Of a DNA stretch of 64,000 nucleotides, positions 7,023-16,392 are shown in pieces. The notes below the pieces were generated by a model that was not told the origin of the DNA, searched no databases, and saw only the letters and a list, made by a program, of their open reading frames with translations. The translations under genes and the position numbers were made by a program. Source of the stretch: Streptomyces sp. MA5143a. GTDB taxonomy: Bacteria; Actinomycetota; Actinomycetes; Streptomycetales; Streptomycetaceae. The first letter of the stretch is position 1, and each line of letters opens with the position of its first letter. Where the stretch lies: contig NZ_OLMK01000077.1 in NCBI RefSeq assembly GCF_900290235.1, positions 1 through 64,000 of the forward strand. The letters run 5' to 3'.

Positions 7023-9578
7023 GTGCGTCCGCCCCGACCCGGTCCGAGATCCACGCTGTTCAGTGCCGCCGTCGTCGCCGTCACCGCCGGCGCGCTGCTC
7101 ATCGCCCCCTCTCCCGCGGGCGCCGACCCCCGGCCGACGGTCCGCGAGGGCGACCCGCTCCCCCGGGGCGCGTCCGACGCCCCCGCGAGCGCGGCCCGCC
7201 GGGCCCTCACCGCACCCGAGACCGACCTGGCGGACGACGCCGGGCGCGCCGTCCGCGGCTACCCCCGCGAGCAGGTCCTCGCCCCGGACCCGGAGAACCC
7301 CGCCGACAAGTCCATCAAGCTGGGCCTCACCCCGTACCACGCCATCGCCCCCAAGCTGAACGCCCTCCAGGCGCTCGGCGACCGGGTGAGCGTCGAGATC
7401 GCCGGGCGCTCGGCCGGCGGCCACCGTCTCTACCTGGTCACCGTGACCGCCCCGGAGACCGCGCGGCAGGCCCGCGCCCAGGCCCGGATGCGCGAACGCA
7501 TCGAGCACGCGCCCCGGCTCGCGGCCAAGGACCGGACCCTCAGGAAGACGTACAAGACGCCCGTCTTCTTCAACAACAACATCCACGGCAACGAGTGGGA
7601 GGGCACCGACGCGGCCCTGCGGCTCGTCGAGCGGCTCGCGAAGGCGAAGGACCCACGGACGAAGGACCTGCTGGCGCACAGCCGGCTGTACTTCAACATC
7701 ACGGCGAACCCGGACGGCCGGATCGCGGGCACCCGGACCAACGCGAGCGGCTTCGACATGAACCGCGACTTCGTGACCGCCTCGCAGCCCGAGGTGCGCG
7801 CGATGCGGCGGATCCAGATCGGCAAGCAGCCGGCCGTCATGCTCGACCTGCACGGGTACGTCAACGGCACCCTCATCGAGCCGACCACTCCCCCGCACGG
7901 CGAGAACTACGAGTACGACCTCTTCCTGAAGAACACCTACGCCAACGCCCTGCGCATGGAGGCCGCCGTCAACGGCCTCGGCTACACCCACGACAAGGAC
8001 GGCGTGGACCCCGCCCAGATCCCGTTCCGCGACGCGGAGGAGGGCTGGGACGACTGGCCCCCGGTCTTCACCCCGCAGTACGCGGCTTTCCACGGCACGG
8101 TCGCCGCGCACACCGTGGAGATACCGCTCCAGGTCAACAACGCGGCGTACGAGTCGCTGCCGGTCGCCGAGCTGCGCCGCCGGTCCGCGATCAACGTGGA
8201 CGTGGCGGGCGCGGCCATGGAGGCCACCCTCGGCTTCGTGCGGGAGAAGCGGTCCTCGCTCCTCGCCGACCAGATCGAGGTGTTCCGCCGCGGTGCCGCG
8301 GGCGCCGCCCAGGTGCCGGTGTCCGAGGAGACGGTGCCCGGTGTGCCCGGCATCGGCCCGGAGGACGTGTACACGGCCGAGTTCCCCCGCGCGTACGTCG
8401 TCCCGGCGGGCCGTACCCAGCGTTCCGCGACGGCCGCCGCGCGCCTCGTCGACCATCTGATCGCCAACGACATACGCGTCACCCGCGCGACGACCGGCTT
8501 CCGGCTCGGCGGACGGGCGTACCCGAAGGGGTCGTACGTCGTCGACATGCGTCAGGCCAAGCGCGGGCTGGCCAACGCGCTGCTGGCGGACGGGCGGGAC
8601 ATCAGCGACAAGGTATCGGTGATGTACGACATCTCCGGCTGGAGTCTCGGCCGGCTGTGGGGCGCGACCGTCGTGGCGGCGCAGAGCGGCCGGGTGGCGG
8701 CGCTGCCCGTGCGCCCGGTGCGGTCCGCGGCCCCCGTCGGCCGGGTGGCGCCGCACGGGACGCTCCGTCTGCGTCTCGACTCGCCGCAGGAGATCGCCGC
8801 CCTCAACTCCCTGCTGAGGGACGGCGTCCGGGTGCGGCAGGCGGCCGACGGCAGCGCTCTGGTGCCGTCCTCGGCCCGCCGGAAGGCGGCGGCGCTCGCC
8901 CGCTCGCACGACGTGGTGTTCGCGTCGACGAGGGCGAGCGGCGGCCCGGTGCTGCGGCCCGTCCGGGTCGCGGCGGCGGTCTCGGCGGGCGAGCTGTTCG
9001 CGCTGCGGGAGATGGGCTTCGACGTGGTCCCGGTGTCGACCTCGGTCCTCAACGCGGGCTTCGACTGGTCGCGGGCCGATGTGCTGTTCGTGTCGTCCGG
9101 TCTGTCGTACGGCGGGCTGAACGCGGCCGCGCGGACGGCGCTGACCGGCTTCCTCGCCGGTCACGGCCTCGTCGGCGGGGGCGCGGCCGGGGCCGCGCTC
9201 GGCAACGCCACCGGCCTGCTGAAGGCGACGGCGGTCGAGGGCAACGGGGACGCCAACGGCGTGGTGCGCGTGGTGAACGCGGGCGGACCGGTGACGGGCG
9301 GCGCCCCCGACCACGGCTTCGTCTACGCGCCCGTCTGGTTCACCGGCCTCGGCCCCGAGGTCACCGTGGAGCAGTCGTACGGCAGGGGTGACCCGCTGGT
9401 GTCCGGGCACTGGCGGCCCCAGGGCGACGGGAGCGGCGGCCCGGCAGCGGCGGCGGGGCAGGCGTCCGTGGTCCGCGGCCCGCACGCGGTCCTCTTCGGC
9501 ACCGAGCCGCTGTTCCGCGCCCATCCGAAGGGGGAATTCCCGCAGGTGGGGCGGGCGTTGCTGACGGTGTCCCGATAG
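7023..9578 (+). CDS. Secreted M14 zinc carboxypeptidase
   Basis: An 851-residue secreted metallocarboxypeptidase. A Sec signal peptide (RPPRPGPRSTLFSAAVVAVTAG..., cleavage near SPAGA-DP) is followed by a propeptide-like stretch and the M14 domain. Zinc ligands are seen in IHGNEWEGTD (the HxxE pair) and MLDLHGYV (His); the catalytic Glu is probably that of HTVEIPLQ. NPDGR and NRDF are the usual substrate-binding motifs. The last 400 or so residues form a C-terminal region common to large actinobacterial M14 proteins. The GTG start has AGGAGG five bases upstream. It probably takes part in extracellular protein degradation. Confidence 0.92.
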   Translation: MRPPRPGPRSTLFSAAVVAVTAGALLIAPSPAGADPRPTVREGDPLPRGASDAPASAARRALTAPETDLADDAGRAVRGYPREQVLAPDPENPADKSIKLGLTPYHAIAPKLNALQALGDRVSVEIAGRSAGGHRLYLVTVTAPETARQARAQARMRERIEHAPRLAAKDRTLRKTYKTPVFFNNNIHGNEWEGTDAALRLVERLAKAKDPRTKDLLAHSRLYFNITANPDGRIAGTRTNASGFDMNRDFVTASQPEVRAMRRIQIGKQPAVMLDLHGYVNGTLIEPTTPPHGENYEYDLFLKNTYANALRMEAAVNGLGYTHDKDGVDPAQIPFRDAEEGWDDWPPVFTPQYAAFHGTVAAHTVEIPLQVNNAAYESLPVAELRRRSAINVDVAGAAMEATLGFVREKRSSLLADQIEVFRRGAAGAAQVPVSEETVPGVPGIGPEDVYTAEFPRAYVVPAGRTQRSATAAARLVDHLIANDIRVTRATTGFRLGGRAYPKGSYVVDMRQAKRGLANALLADGRDISDKVSVMYDISGWSLGRLWGATVVAAQSGRVAALPVRPVRSAAPVGRVAPHGTLRLRLDSPQEIAALNSLLRDGVRVRQAADGSALVPSSARRKAAALARSHDVVFASTRASGGPVLRPVRVAAAVSAGELFALREMGFDVVPVSTSVLNAGFDWSRADVLFVSSGLSYGGLNAAARTALTGFLAGHGLVGGGAAGAALGNATGLLKATAVEGNGDANGVVRVVNAGGPVTGGAPDHGFVYAPVWFTGLGPEVTVEQSYGRGDPLVSGHWRPQGDGSGGPAAAAGQASVVRGPHAVLFGTEPLFRAHPKGEFPQVGRALLTVSR

Positions 9579-9601
9579 ACCGCGCGATCAGTCGACCGTC
9601 G

Positions 9602-9621
9602 GAGGCGGTCGTGGACCGCCT
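9602..9621. terminator. Short hairpin between M14 peptidase and serine hydrolase
   Basis: The inverted repeat AGGCGGTC-GTG-GACCGCCT lies 24 bases after the M14 stop and 46 bases before the next start. It lacks a T-run and could be a weak terminator or a processing hairpin. Confidence 0.4.
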
Positions 9622-9666
9622 GCGGCGGTCGGCGACCGTCGTCGGCCGAGCAAGGAGAGCACAGGT

Positions 9667-10839
9667 ATGACCGAGGCGAACCGGACGGTCACCGTCCATG
9701 GCACGGTGGCCGCCGGATTCGAGGAGGTGCGGGAGCGCTTCACCGCGTTCGTGGCGGGCGAACGCCCGGACTACGAGGGCCAGTTGTGTGCCCATGTGCG
9801 CGGGCGCCGGGTCGTGGACCTGTGGGTCGGCCCCGACGGGGAGGCGTCCGCGGACGCGCTGCACGGCGTGTTCTCCTCCACCAAGGGGGCCGCCCATCTC
9901 GTGGTCGCGCTCCTCGTCCAGGACGGCGTCCTCGACCTGGACCGCGAAGTCGCCCACTACTGGCCGGAGTTCGCGGCCGAGGGCAAGGGGGCGGTGACGC
10001 TGCGGGAGCTGCTGGCACACCGGGCGGGCCTCCTCGGCCCGGACACCGGGTTCACGGCCGAGGAACTGGCCGACGACCGGGTCATCGCCGAACGCCTCGC
10101 CGGGCAGCGCCCGTTCTGGCGTCCCGGCGCCGCCTTCGGCTACCACGCGCTCGTCATCGGCGCCCTGACGGGAGAGGTCGTGCGCCGCGCCACGGGGCGT
10201 TCGCTCCAGGAGGTGTACGAGGAGCGGATCCGCGCCCCGTACGAGCTGGACTTCCATCTGGGGCTGCCGGCCGGTGACGAGCCGCGCTACCGCTCCGTCC
10301 AGCCGATGCTGCCGACGCCCGCCCAGCAGGCGGAGCTGGACGCGGTGGAGCAGGGCCCGCACACGCTGGCGGCGATCGCCTTCAACTCGCAGATCCCGGG
10401 GGCCGACGACCTGACCTCCTTCCCCAACTCCCGTCTCGTGCGGGAGAAGGGCCAGTCGTCGGCGGGCGGCACGGCGTCGGCCCGCGGTCTCGCCGGGATG
10501 TACGCGGCGGCCGTCGACGGGCTGAACGGCCGTCCGGCGCTGCTGAAGCCGGACACGGTCGCCGCGTTCGGCCAGATCCACTCCGTCGGCCACGACCTGG
10601 TGGCCCGCGCCCACAAGGCGTTCGGGCTCGGTTTCCAGGCCACCGCCGAGAACGCCTACCCGTTCCTCGGCGCCGGCGCCTTCGGGCACAGCGGCGCCGG
10701 TGGCTCCCAGGCCTTCGCCGACCCGCGCAGCGGCCTCGCCTACGGCTACACCCGGCGCCGCATGGCCTACCCGGGCGGGGCGGCACCGGAGAACGTGGGC
10801 CTGGTGCGGGCGGCCCACGCGGCGGCCCTGAAGGTCTGA
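9667..10839 (+). CDS. Beta-lactamase-fold serine hydrolase (class C / EstB-like)
   Basis: A 390-residue cytoplasmic (no signal peptide) serine hydrolase of the beta-lactamase/transpeptidase superfamily. The SxxK motif is FSSTKGA (about 78-81), the second motif is YHALV in place of YxN, and the third is FGHSGAGG (HSG in place of KTG). This set is typical of EstB-like esterases and D-aminopeptidase relatives rather than true beta-lactamases, so an ester or lactone substrate is likely. AAGGAG precedes the ATG. The gene is followed by a very strong hairpin at 10884-10926. Confidence 0.88.
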   Translation: MTEANRTVTVHGTVAAGFEEVRERFTAFVAGERPDYEGQLCAHVRGRRVVDLWVGPDGEASADALHGVFSSTKGAAHLVVALLVQDGVLDLDREVAHYWPEFAAEGKGAVTLRELLAHRAGLLGPDTGFTAEELADDRVIAERLAGQRPFWRPGAAFGYHALVIGALTGEVVRRATGRSLQEVYEERIRAPYELDFHLGLPAGDEPRYRSVQPMLPTPAQQAELDAVEQGPHTLAAIAFNSQIPGADDLTSFPNSRLVREKGQSSAGGTASARGLAGMYAAAVDGLNGRPALLKPDTVAAFGQIHSVGHDLVARAHKAFGLGFQATAENAYPFLGAGAFGHSGAGGSQAFADPRSGLAYGYTRRRMAYPGGAAPENVGLVRAAHAAALKV

Positions 10840-10883
10840 CCCGAGCGGCCGCGACCGAGCGGCCGGAACCGGGCTACCGAACG

Positions 10884-10926
10884 CGACGGAGTCCGCACCC
10901 CACGTCCAGGGGTGCGGACTCCGTCG
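10884..10926. terminator. Terminator with 18-bp perfect stem
   Basis: A perfect 18-bp inverted repeat with a 7-base loop (arms 10884-10901 and 10909-10926) lies 45 bases after the serine hydrolase stop. Such T-poor strong hairpins are common terminators in Streptomyces. Confidence 0.85.
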
Positions 10927-11074
10927 TGTGCAACGAACGCGACCGGGGCGCGTCACGGGGGGCCCACTCCCGCTGGCGGGACCCGCCGTGCTCACGGAGT
11001 TCCTGCGGTGTACAACCTTCACTCGCGGTGATCCGTCTCCCGTTGCGTCACACACGTTCCGCACAGGAGGCACC

Positions 11075-12502
11075 GTGCCCCGCCGCACTCTCACCGCCGC
11101 GATCGCCGTCACCGCGCTCGCGACCCCCCTCGCGCTCTTCGCCACCTCCGGCACGGCGTCGGCCGCGCCCGTGCCGCCGCGTACGCCGATGACCGACTTC
11201 AACCACGACGGGCACGCCGACCTCGCGGTCGCGGCGCCCTTCGGGACCGTCGGCGGTGTGGAGAAGGCCGGTTACGTCTCGGTCGTGTACGGCACGGCCT
11301 CCGGGCCCGGAACGGCGGGCCACCAGACGATCAGCCGGGCCACTCCCGGCGTCCCCGGCGAGCTCCAGGGCACCTTCGCCTTCGGTGTCCAGACCCTCCC
11401 CGGTGACCTCGACGGCGACTCGTACACCGACCTGCTCGTGGCGAGCGGCGGCGACGACGGCGAGCCGACCGTGCTCTGGGGCTCCAAGGACGGCCTCACC
11501 GGCCAGAACACCGTTCTGCCGTACCGGTACTCCGAGTTCGCCCTCGGCGACTTCAACGGCGACGGCAAGCGCGACCTCGTCGTGAACTCCGCCCCGAGCG
11601 ACGACCCGGACGTCTCCGGGATGACGATCCAGTACGGCCCGTTCACCCGCGACGGCAGGACACGCACCCAGGACAGCATCATCACGGATGACGGCTCCTC
11701 GGGTCTGCGCTCCTTCATCACCGGTGACCTCACGGGTGACGGTGTCGACGACATCGTCACCACGCACGGCTTCGAGGAGATGCAGCACGAGGCCCACTTC
11801 TGGAAGGGGTCGAGGACCGGCGTCGGCCACACCTCCAAGGCCCTCGGCACGGCGTACAGCGGCACCGTCGGCGATGTCGACGGCGACGGCTACGGCGACC
11901 TGATCACCCGCGACATCGGCAACGTCAGCGAGGTCATCGACGACTCTCCGGGCCGCATCATCATCCAGTACGGCGGCTCCACCGGACCGAGCAACTCGCG
12001 CAAGAAGGTCATCACCCAGGCCACCGCAGGGGTTCCCGGGGCGAGCGAGCTGCACGACGCCTTCGGCGCGTCCCTCAGCGCCGGTGACGTGAACGGCGAC
12101 GGCAGGGCGGAGGTCGCGGTCGGCGTTCCCGGCGAGAGCCTCGGCGCGGCCACCGGTACCGGCGCGGTGATCCTGCTCAAGGGCGCGTCCAGGGCCGCCG
12201 GCGGCATGACCGGCAAGGGCGCGATCGCCTACAACCAGTCCACCGCCGGCGTGCCGGGTGTCTCCGAGTCGGGCGACGACTTCGGCCGCCGGGTGAGCCT
12301 CTCCGACCTGAACAAGGACGGCAAGGCGGACCTGACCGCGACGGCCCCCGGCGAGGACGGTGCCTTCGCCGACTCGGGCGCCCTGTGGAACCTCTACGGC
12401 TCCGCGAGCGGCCTGACCGCGACGGGCGCCGGCACGCTCAGCCCCGTGAAACTCGGTGCCCCCGAGAAGGACGCCAAGTTCGGCCACACGTTCGGGGGCT
12501 GA
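11075..12502 (+). CDS. Secreted FG-GAP/VCBS repeat protein
   Basis: A 475-residue secreted beta-propeller of the integrin-alpha-like FG-GAP family. A signal peptide (PRRTLTAAIAVTALATPLALF, cleavage after TASA) is followed by about seven repeats, each with a calcium-binding DxDxDG loop: DFNHDGHADL, DLDGDSYTDL, DFNGDGKRDL, DLTGDGVDDI, DVDGDGYGDL, DVNGDGRAEV and DLNKDGKADL. No catalytic domain is attached, so it may bind surfaces or glycans. The start is the GTG at 11075 with AGGAGG at 11065-11070; an upstream in-frame extension lacks a signal peptide and was rejected. Confidence 0.9.
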   Translation: MPRRTLTAAIAVTALATPLALFATSGTASAAPVPPRTPMTDFNHDGHADLAVAAPFGTVGGVEKAGYVSVVYGTASGPGTAGHQTISRATPGVPGELQGTFAFGVQTLPGDLDGDSYTDLLVASGGDDGEPTVLWGSKDGLTGQNTVLPYRYSEFALGDFNGDGKRDLVVNSAPSDDPDVSGMTIQYGPFTRDGRTRTQDSIITDDGSSGLRSFITGDLTGDGVDDIVTTHGFEEMQHEAHFWKGSRTGVGHTSKALGTAYSGTVGDVDGDGYGDLITRDIGNVSEVIDDSPGRIIIQYGGSTGPSNSRKKVITQATAGVPGASELHDAFGASLSAGDVNGDGRAEVAVGVPGESLGAATGTGAVILLKGASRAAGGMTGKGAIAYNQSTAGVPGVSESGDDFGRRVSLSDLNKDGKADLTATAPGEDGAFADSGALWNLYGSASGLTATGAGTLSPVKLGAPEKDAKFGHTFGG

Positions 12503-12562
12503 CCGGTTTCGGCGCCGGGGCGAGACCGACCGCGATTCGACCTCGCCGGACGAACGACAAGA

Positions 12563-13585
12563 TCAGAGCTTGACGATCATCTTGCCCGTGTTGTCGCCGC
12601 GCAGGACGCCGAGGAAGGCCTCCAGGTTGTTCTCGATGCCCTCGACGACGGTCTCGCGGTACTTGAGGGCGCCCGAGGCGACCCAGGGGCCGACCTCCTG
12701 GACGAACTGCGACTGGAGGTCGTAGTGGTCGCCGACGAGGAAGCCCTGGATGCGGCCGCGGGTCTGGATGAGGCGGGCGAGGTTCTTCGGGCCGGGGGCG
12801 GGCTCGGTGTTGTTGTAGACGGAGATCATGCCGCAGACGGCGATCCGGCCGTCGCGGTTGAGCTGCCCGATGGCGGCCTCCAGATGGTCGCCGCCCACGT
12901 TGTCGAAGTAGACGTCGACGCCGTCGGGCGCCGCCTCGCGCAGCTGCTCGGCGACGGAGCCGTTCTTGTAGTTGAAGGCCGCGTCGAAGCCGTACTCCTC
13001 GACGAGGAGCTTGACCTTGTCGTCGGAACCGGCCGAGCCGATGACGCGGGAGGCGCCCTTGAGCTTGGCGATCTGGCCGACCTGGCTGCCGACGGCACCG
13101 GCGGCGCCGGAGACGAAGACGGAGTCGCCCTCCTTGAAGGAGGCGGTGCGCAGCAGACCGGCGTAGGCGGTGAGGCCGGTCATGCCGAGGACACCGAGGT
13201 AGGTGGACAGGGGCGCGGCGTCGGGGTCGACCTTGACGGCCTGCTTGGCGTCGAAGGTGGCGTACTCGCGCCAGCCGCCGAAGTGCAGCACGTGGTCGCC
13301 GACGGCGATGCCGTCCGCCGCGGAGGCGACGACCTCGCCGACGGCGCCGCCCTGCATGGCCTTGCCCAGCTCGAAGGGGGCGACGTACGACTTGGCGGCG
13401 CTCATGCGGCCGCGCATGTACGGGTCCACGGAGAGGAACTTGTTCCTCACCAGGACCTCACCGGCGGCGGGCTGCCGGATCTCCGCCTCGACCAGGGCGA
13501 AGTCCTCGGACTTCGGCCAGCCGACGGGGCGGCTGAGCAGGCGCCATTCGCGGCTGGTGGCGGGGAGGGCGGAGGTGTCGGACAT
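12563..13585 (-). CDS. Zinc-free NADP-dependent MDR oxidoreductase
   Basis: A 340-residue member of the prostaglandin/leukotriene reductase branch of the medium-chain dehydrogenase superfamily (CurA and PTGR-like), which reduce enones or quinones with NADPH. Features are the N-terminal SREWRLLSRPVGWP, SVDPYMRGRM (about 55-65), the nucleotide-binding SGAAGAVGSQVGQIAK (about 155) and YFDNVGGDHL (about 225). The structural zinc cysteines of alcohol dehydrogenases are absent, as usual for this branch. The ATG at 13585 follows a GCAGGAAGG ribosome-binding site. It is divergent from a MarR gene that probably controls it. Confidence 0.9.
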   Translation of the reverse strand: MSDTSALPATSREWRLLSRPVGWPKSEDFALVEAEIRQPAAGEVLVRNKFLSVDPYMRGRMSAAKSYVAPFELGKAMQGGAVGEVVASAADGIAVGDHVLHFGGWREYATFDAKQAVKVDPDAAPLSTYLGVLGMTGLTAYAGLLRTASFKEGDSVFVSGAAGAVGSQVGQIAKLKGASRVIGSAGSDDKVKLLVEEYGFDAAFNYKNGSVAEQLREAAPDGVDVYFDNVGGDHLEAAIGQLNRDGRIAVCGMISVYNNTEPAPGPKNLARLIQTRGRIQGFLVGDHYDLQSQFVQEVGPWVASGALKYRETVVEGIENNLEAFLGVLRGDNTGKMIVKL

Positions 13586-13649
13586 GGGGGGCCTTCCTGC
13601 GGGTGCGTGCGGCGTACGGATCACCGGGGTCGTCCGTACATACCGTGCG

Positions 13650-13706
13650 GTTACTTCAGTACCTGAAACAACCATGCTCCTGAATATTTCATGCTGTCAA
13701 GTAAAG
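13650..13706. promoter_or_regulatory. Divergent operator region between oxidoreductase and MarR genes
   Basis: This short A+T-rich stretch stands out in the region. It contains TTCAG-TAC-CTGAA as an inverted repeat and is bounded by TTACTT at the left and AAGTAA at the right, forming an outer palindrome of about 55 bases. TTGACA on the minus strand is a consensus -35. The layout fits a MarR dimer controlling both divergent genes. Confidence 0.6.
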
Positions 13707-13722
13707 GGGTAGCCTGGAGAGC

Positions 13723-14160
13723 ATGGCCACACAGAGGACGACACCCCGCGCCGACCCGTTGACCGTCGAGGTCGTCGAACTCATCGGCACCGTCGTGGCC
13801 CGCTACCACGCGGAGTACGAGGACGCCGCGGCCGAGCACGCCCTCACCGGAGCGCAGGCCCGCCTCCTCGGGCTCCTTTCCCTCGAACCGCTCCCCATGC
13901 GTCAGCTGGCCCAGAAGTTGCGCTGCGAGCCGTCGAACGTGACCGGCATAGTGGACCGGCTGGAGGCCCGGGGCCTGGTCGAGCGCCGCCCCGACCCCAA
14001 GGACCGCCGGGTGAAGCTGGCCGCCGCGACGACGGAGGGCCGCCAGGTCGCCCGCGGCCTGCGCGAGTCCCTGAACTTCGCCCGGGAGCCACTGGCCGGC
14101 CTGTCGACGGAGGAACGGGAGTCCCTGCGGGACCTGCTGCGGCGGATGCTGGAGGCGTAG
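13723..14160 (+). CDS. MarR-family transcriptional regulator
   Basis: A 145-residue winged-helix MarR regulator. The core LTGAQARLLGLLSLEPLPMRQLAQKLRCEPSNVTGIVDRLEARGLVERRPDPKDRRVKLAAATTEGR contains the recognition helix and the wing (DPKDRR). Helices at both ends provide dimerisation. It is transcribed away from the NADP oxidoreductase, and an A+T-rich palindromic region lies between them. The likely role is relief of repression by an electrophile or phenolic ligand that the oxidoreductase detoxifies. Confidence 0.92.
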   Translation: MATQRTTPRADPLTVEVVELIGTVVARYHAEYEDAAAEHALTGAQARLLGLLSLEPLPMRQLAQKLRCEPSNVTGIVDRLEARGLVERRPDPKDRRVKLAAATTEGRQVARGLRESLNFAREPLAGLSTEERESLRDLLRRMLEA

Positions 14161-14168
14161 CGCATCAA

Positions 14169-14213
14169 CGACAGCGGCCCGGCGCACGAGGTTCGTGCGC
14201 CGGGCCGCTGTCG
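14169..14213. terminator. Bidirectional terminator with 21-bp perfect stem
   Basis: Arms 14169-14189 and 14193-14213 are perfect inverted repeats with a 3-base loop. They lie between the convergent MarR and YjfF-like genes and can end transcription from both sides. Confidence 0.9.
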
Positions 14214-14239
14214 GTGTCGAGGACGGCTGTCGCCGGCGG

Positions 14240-15268
14240 TCAGGTCTTCTTGCGGGACGTCATCGCGCGCTGGATCAGGATGAACGCGCACAGCAGGACA
14301 CCCGTGGCGATCTTCGTCCACCAGGAGCTGAGGGTGCCCTCGAACTGGATGATGCTCTTGATGAGGCCCAGGACGAGGACGCCGAACAGCGTGCCGATGA
14401 CATAGCCGGAGCCGCCGGTCAGCAGGGTGCCGCCGATGACGGTCGCGGCGATCGCGTCGAGTTCCATACCGACGGCGTGCAGCGGGTCACCCGACTGGAT
14501 GTACAGCATGAACAGCAGGCCGGCCAGGGCCGAGCAGAAGCCGCTCACCGTGTACACGGCGATCTTGGTGCGGCCCTGCGGGAGACCCATCAGCATCGCC
14601 GACTGCTCGTTGCCGCCGATGGCGTACACACGGCGTCCGAAGCGCGTGTAGTGCAGCACGTAGAACGCCACGCCGATGACCACCAGGGCCGCGATCGCAC
14701 CGATCGACAGATCCCCCAGGCCGAGCGACACCCGCGTCTGAGCCAGGCTGCTCACCGAGGCGTCGCTGACCGAGATCGACTCCTCGGTGATGACCAGGCA
14801 CAGTCCACGGAAGAGGAACAGTCCGGCGAGGGTCACGATGAACGGCTGGATCTCGAAGTTGTGGATCACATAGCCCATCAGGAAGCCGCCGAACGCTCCG
14901 ACGCCCAGGGCGAGGAGGACGGCGAGCGGCAGCGGCACCCCCTGGCGCTCCACCATCCAGGCCGTGAACATCGTCGTGAAGCCGATGACGGAGCCGACGG
15001 AGAGGTCGATGCCGCCGGACAGGATGACGAAGGTCGCGCCGACGGCGGCCACCAGCAGATAGCCGTTGTCGATGAACAGGTTCAGGAAGACCTGCGGTTC
15101 ACCGAAGCCGTAGTTCTGGTAGCGGCTCAGGCCCGCGATGTACATCACGAGGAAGAGCGTGGCGGTCACCAGGACCGGCAGCCGACGGTCGCCCAGCAGC
15201 GTGCCGAGCTTGGACGGCGGCGTCGTACGGCTGTCCGGTGCCGTCGGGGTCTGGGTGGTCGCGCTCAT
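14240..15268 (-). CDS. yjfF: Sugar ABC permease, YjfF type
   Basis: A 342-residue inner-membrane permease of the BPD_transp_2 (RbsC-like) family, closest in pattern to YjfF of the galactofuranose importer. About ten hydrophobic segments are visible. Family motifs include GGIDLSVGSVIGFTTM (about 95), IQPFIVTLAGLFLFRGL (about 140), RRVYAIGGNEQSAMLMGL (about 230) and ATVIGGTLLTGGSGYVIGT (about 290). The ATG overlaps the stop of the preceding permease by one base (TGATG), showing translational coupling. It is the last gene of the four-gene importer operon and is followed by a strong terminator. It transports furanose-form or related sugars; the exact sugar is not proven. Confidence 0.9.
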   Translation of the reverse strand: MSATTQTPTAPDSRTTPPSKLGTLLGDRRLPVLVTATLFLVMYIAGLSRYQNYGFGEPQVFLNLFIDNGYLLVAAVGATFVILSGGIDLSVGSVIGFTTMFTAWMVERQGVPLPLAVLLALGVGAFGGFLMGYVIHNFEIQPFIVTLAGLFLFRGLCLVITEESISVSDASVSSLAQTRVSLGLGDLSIGAIAALVVIGVAFYVLHYTRFGRRVYAIGGNEQSAMLMGLPQGRTKIAVYTVSGFCSALAGLLFMLYIQSGDPLHAVGMELDAIAATVIGGTLLTGGSGYVIGTLFGVLVLGLIKSIIQFEGTLSSWWTKIATGVLLCAFILIQRAMTSRKKT

Positions 15269-16392
15269 CACGACACCTCCATCTTGGGGGCGGCCTCGGC
15301 GGTCGTGACGGTCTTCGCCGGCCCGGCGGCGGCGCTGCCGCCGCTCGCCGCACCGGACTTGGGCCCGAACTTGGCGCCGAAGACCTTCGCGCGGAACTTC
15401 GGGGACTGGAGCAGGCAGACGACGATGACGACCACGGCCTTGAAGACCAGGTTCGTCTGGGTCGGGACGCCGATCGTGTAGATCGTGGTCGTGAGGGTCT
15501 GGATGACCAGGGCGCCGATCACCGTGCCGCCGATGGAGAACCGGCCGCCCAGCAGCGACGTACCGCCGATGACGACGGCGAGGATGGCGTCCAGCTCGAT
15601 CCACAGACCCGCGTTGTTGCCGTCCGCGGCCGAGGTGTTGGAGCTGATCATCAGGCCGGCGATGCCCGCGCACAGGGCGCAGAAGATGTACACCATGATC
15701 TTGATGCGGCGGGAGCGGATGCCGACCAGGCGGCTGGCCTCGGCGTTGCCGCCGACGGACTCGACGAGCAGACCGAGGGCCGTGCGGCGGGTCAGCAGGA
15801 CGGTGACGGCCACGACGACGGCCACCACGAAGATGGAGAACGGCAGGGTCAGCCAGTAGCCGCCACCGATCAGCTTGTACGGCTCGCTGTTGACGGTGAT
15901 GATCTGGCCGTCGGTGATCAGCTGGGCGACACCGCGCCCGGCGACCATGATGATCAGCGTGGCGATGATGGGCTGGATGCCCATGCGGGCGACCAGGAAG
16001 CCGTTCCACAGACCGCAGACCACCGCCGCGACGAGGCCGATGCCCATGGCCAGGAATACCGCGGACAGCGCGTTCTGGTCGGCCTGGTCACTGATGTACG
16101 AGCAGGTCAGGGCTCCGGTGATGGCGACGACCGCGCCCACGGAGAGGTCGATGCCGCCGGTGGCGATGACCAGGGTCATACCGACCGCCACCAGGATCAG
16201 CGGCGAGCCGAACAGCACGATCGAGACGAGGCTGCCGTAGAGGTGGCCGTCCGTCATCTTGATCGAGAAGAAGTCGGGGGTGAAGGGCACGTTGACGAGC
16301 AGCAGGGCTACCAGGACCGCGACCGGCCAGAACAGGTGGTGGTGCGTCAGCGCCCGCCAGCGGGACGTCGTGGCTGCGGATGGGGTGCTCAC
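15268..16392 (-). CDS. Sugar ABC permease, YtfT type
   Basis: A 374-residue permease of the RbsC-like family that pairs with YjfF as a heterodimer. Motifs are TGGIDLSVGAVVAITGAL (about 95), IQPIIATLIIMVAGRGVAQL (about 150), VESVGGNAEASRLVGI (about 230) and AVVIGGTSLLGGRFSIGGT (about 290). A cytoplasmic Ala/Gly/Lys-rich tail follows the last helix. The start is a GTG (16392) overlapping the ATPase stop by four bases (GTGA). No ATG fits. Confidence 0.9.
   Translation of the reverse strand: MSTPSAATTSRWRALTHHHLFWPVAVLVALLLVNVPFTPDFFSIKMTDGHLYGSLVSIVLFGSPLILVAVGMTLVIATGGIDLSVGAVVAITGALTCSYISDQADQNALSAVFLAMGIGLVAAVVCGLWNGFLVARMGIQPIIATLIIMVAGRGVAQLITDGQIITVNSEPYKLIGGGYWLTLPFSIFVVAVVVAVTVLLTRRTALGLLVESVGGNAEASRLVGIRSRRIKIMVYIFCALCAGIAGLMISSNTSAADGNNAGLWIELDAILAVVIGGTSLLGGRFSIGGTVIGALVIQTLTTTIYTIGVPTQTNLVFKAVVVIVVCLLQSPKFRAKVFGAKFGPKSGAASGGSAAAGPAKTVTTAEAAPKMEVS

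Noticed and set aside
6744..9524. 926-residue open frame on the minus strand opposite the M14 peptidase
   Set aside because: It is the codon-phase shadow of a high-GC gene: Arg/Gly/Val/Ala-rich, no domains, and the opposite strand has clear M14 motifs, signal peptide and ribosome-binding site.
10928..11074. Upstream ATG-type extension of the FG-GAP gene
   Set aside because: It would run through the preceding terminator hairpin region and bury the signal peptide; the GTG at 11075 has AGGAGG.
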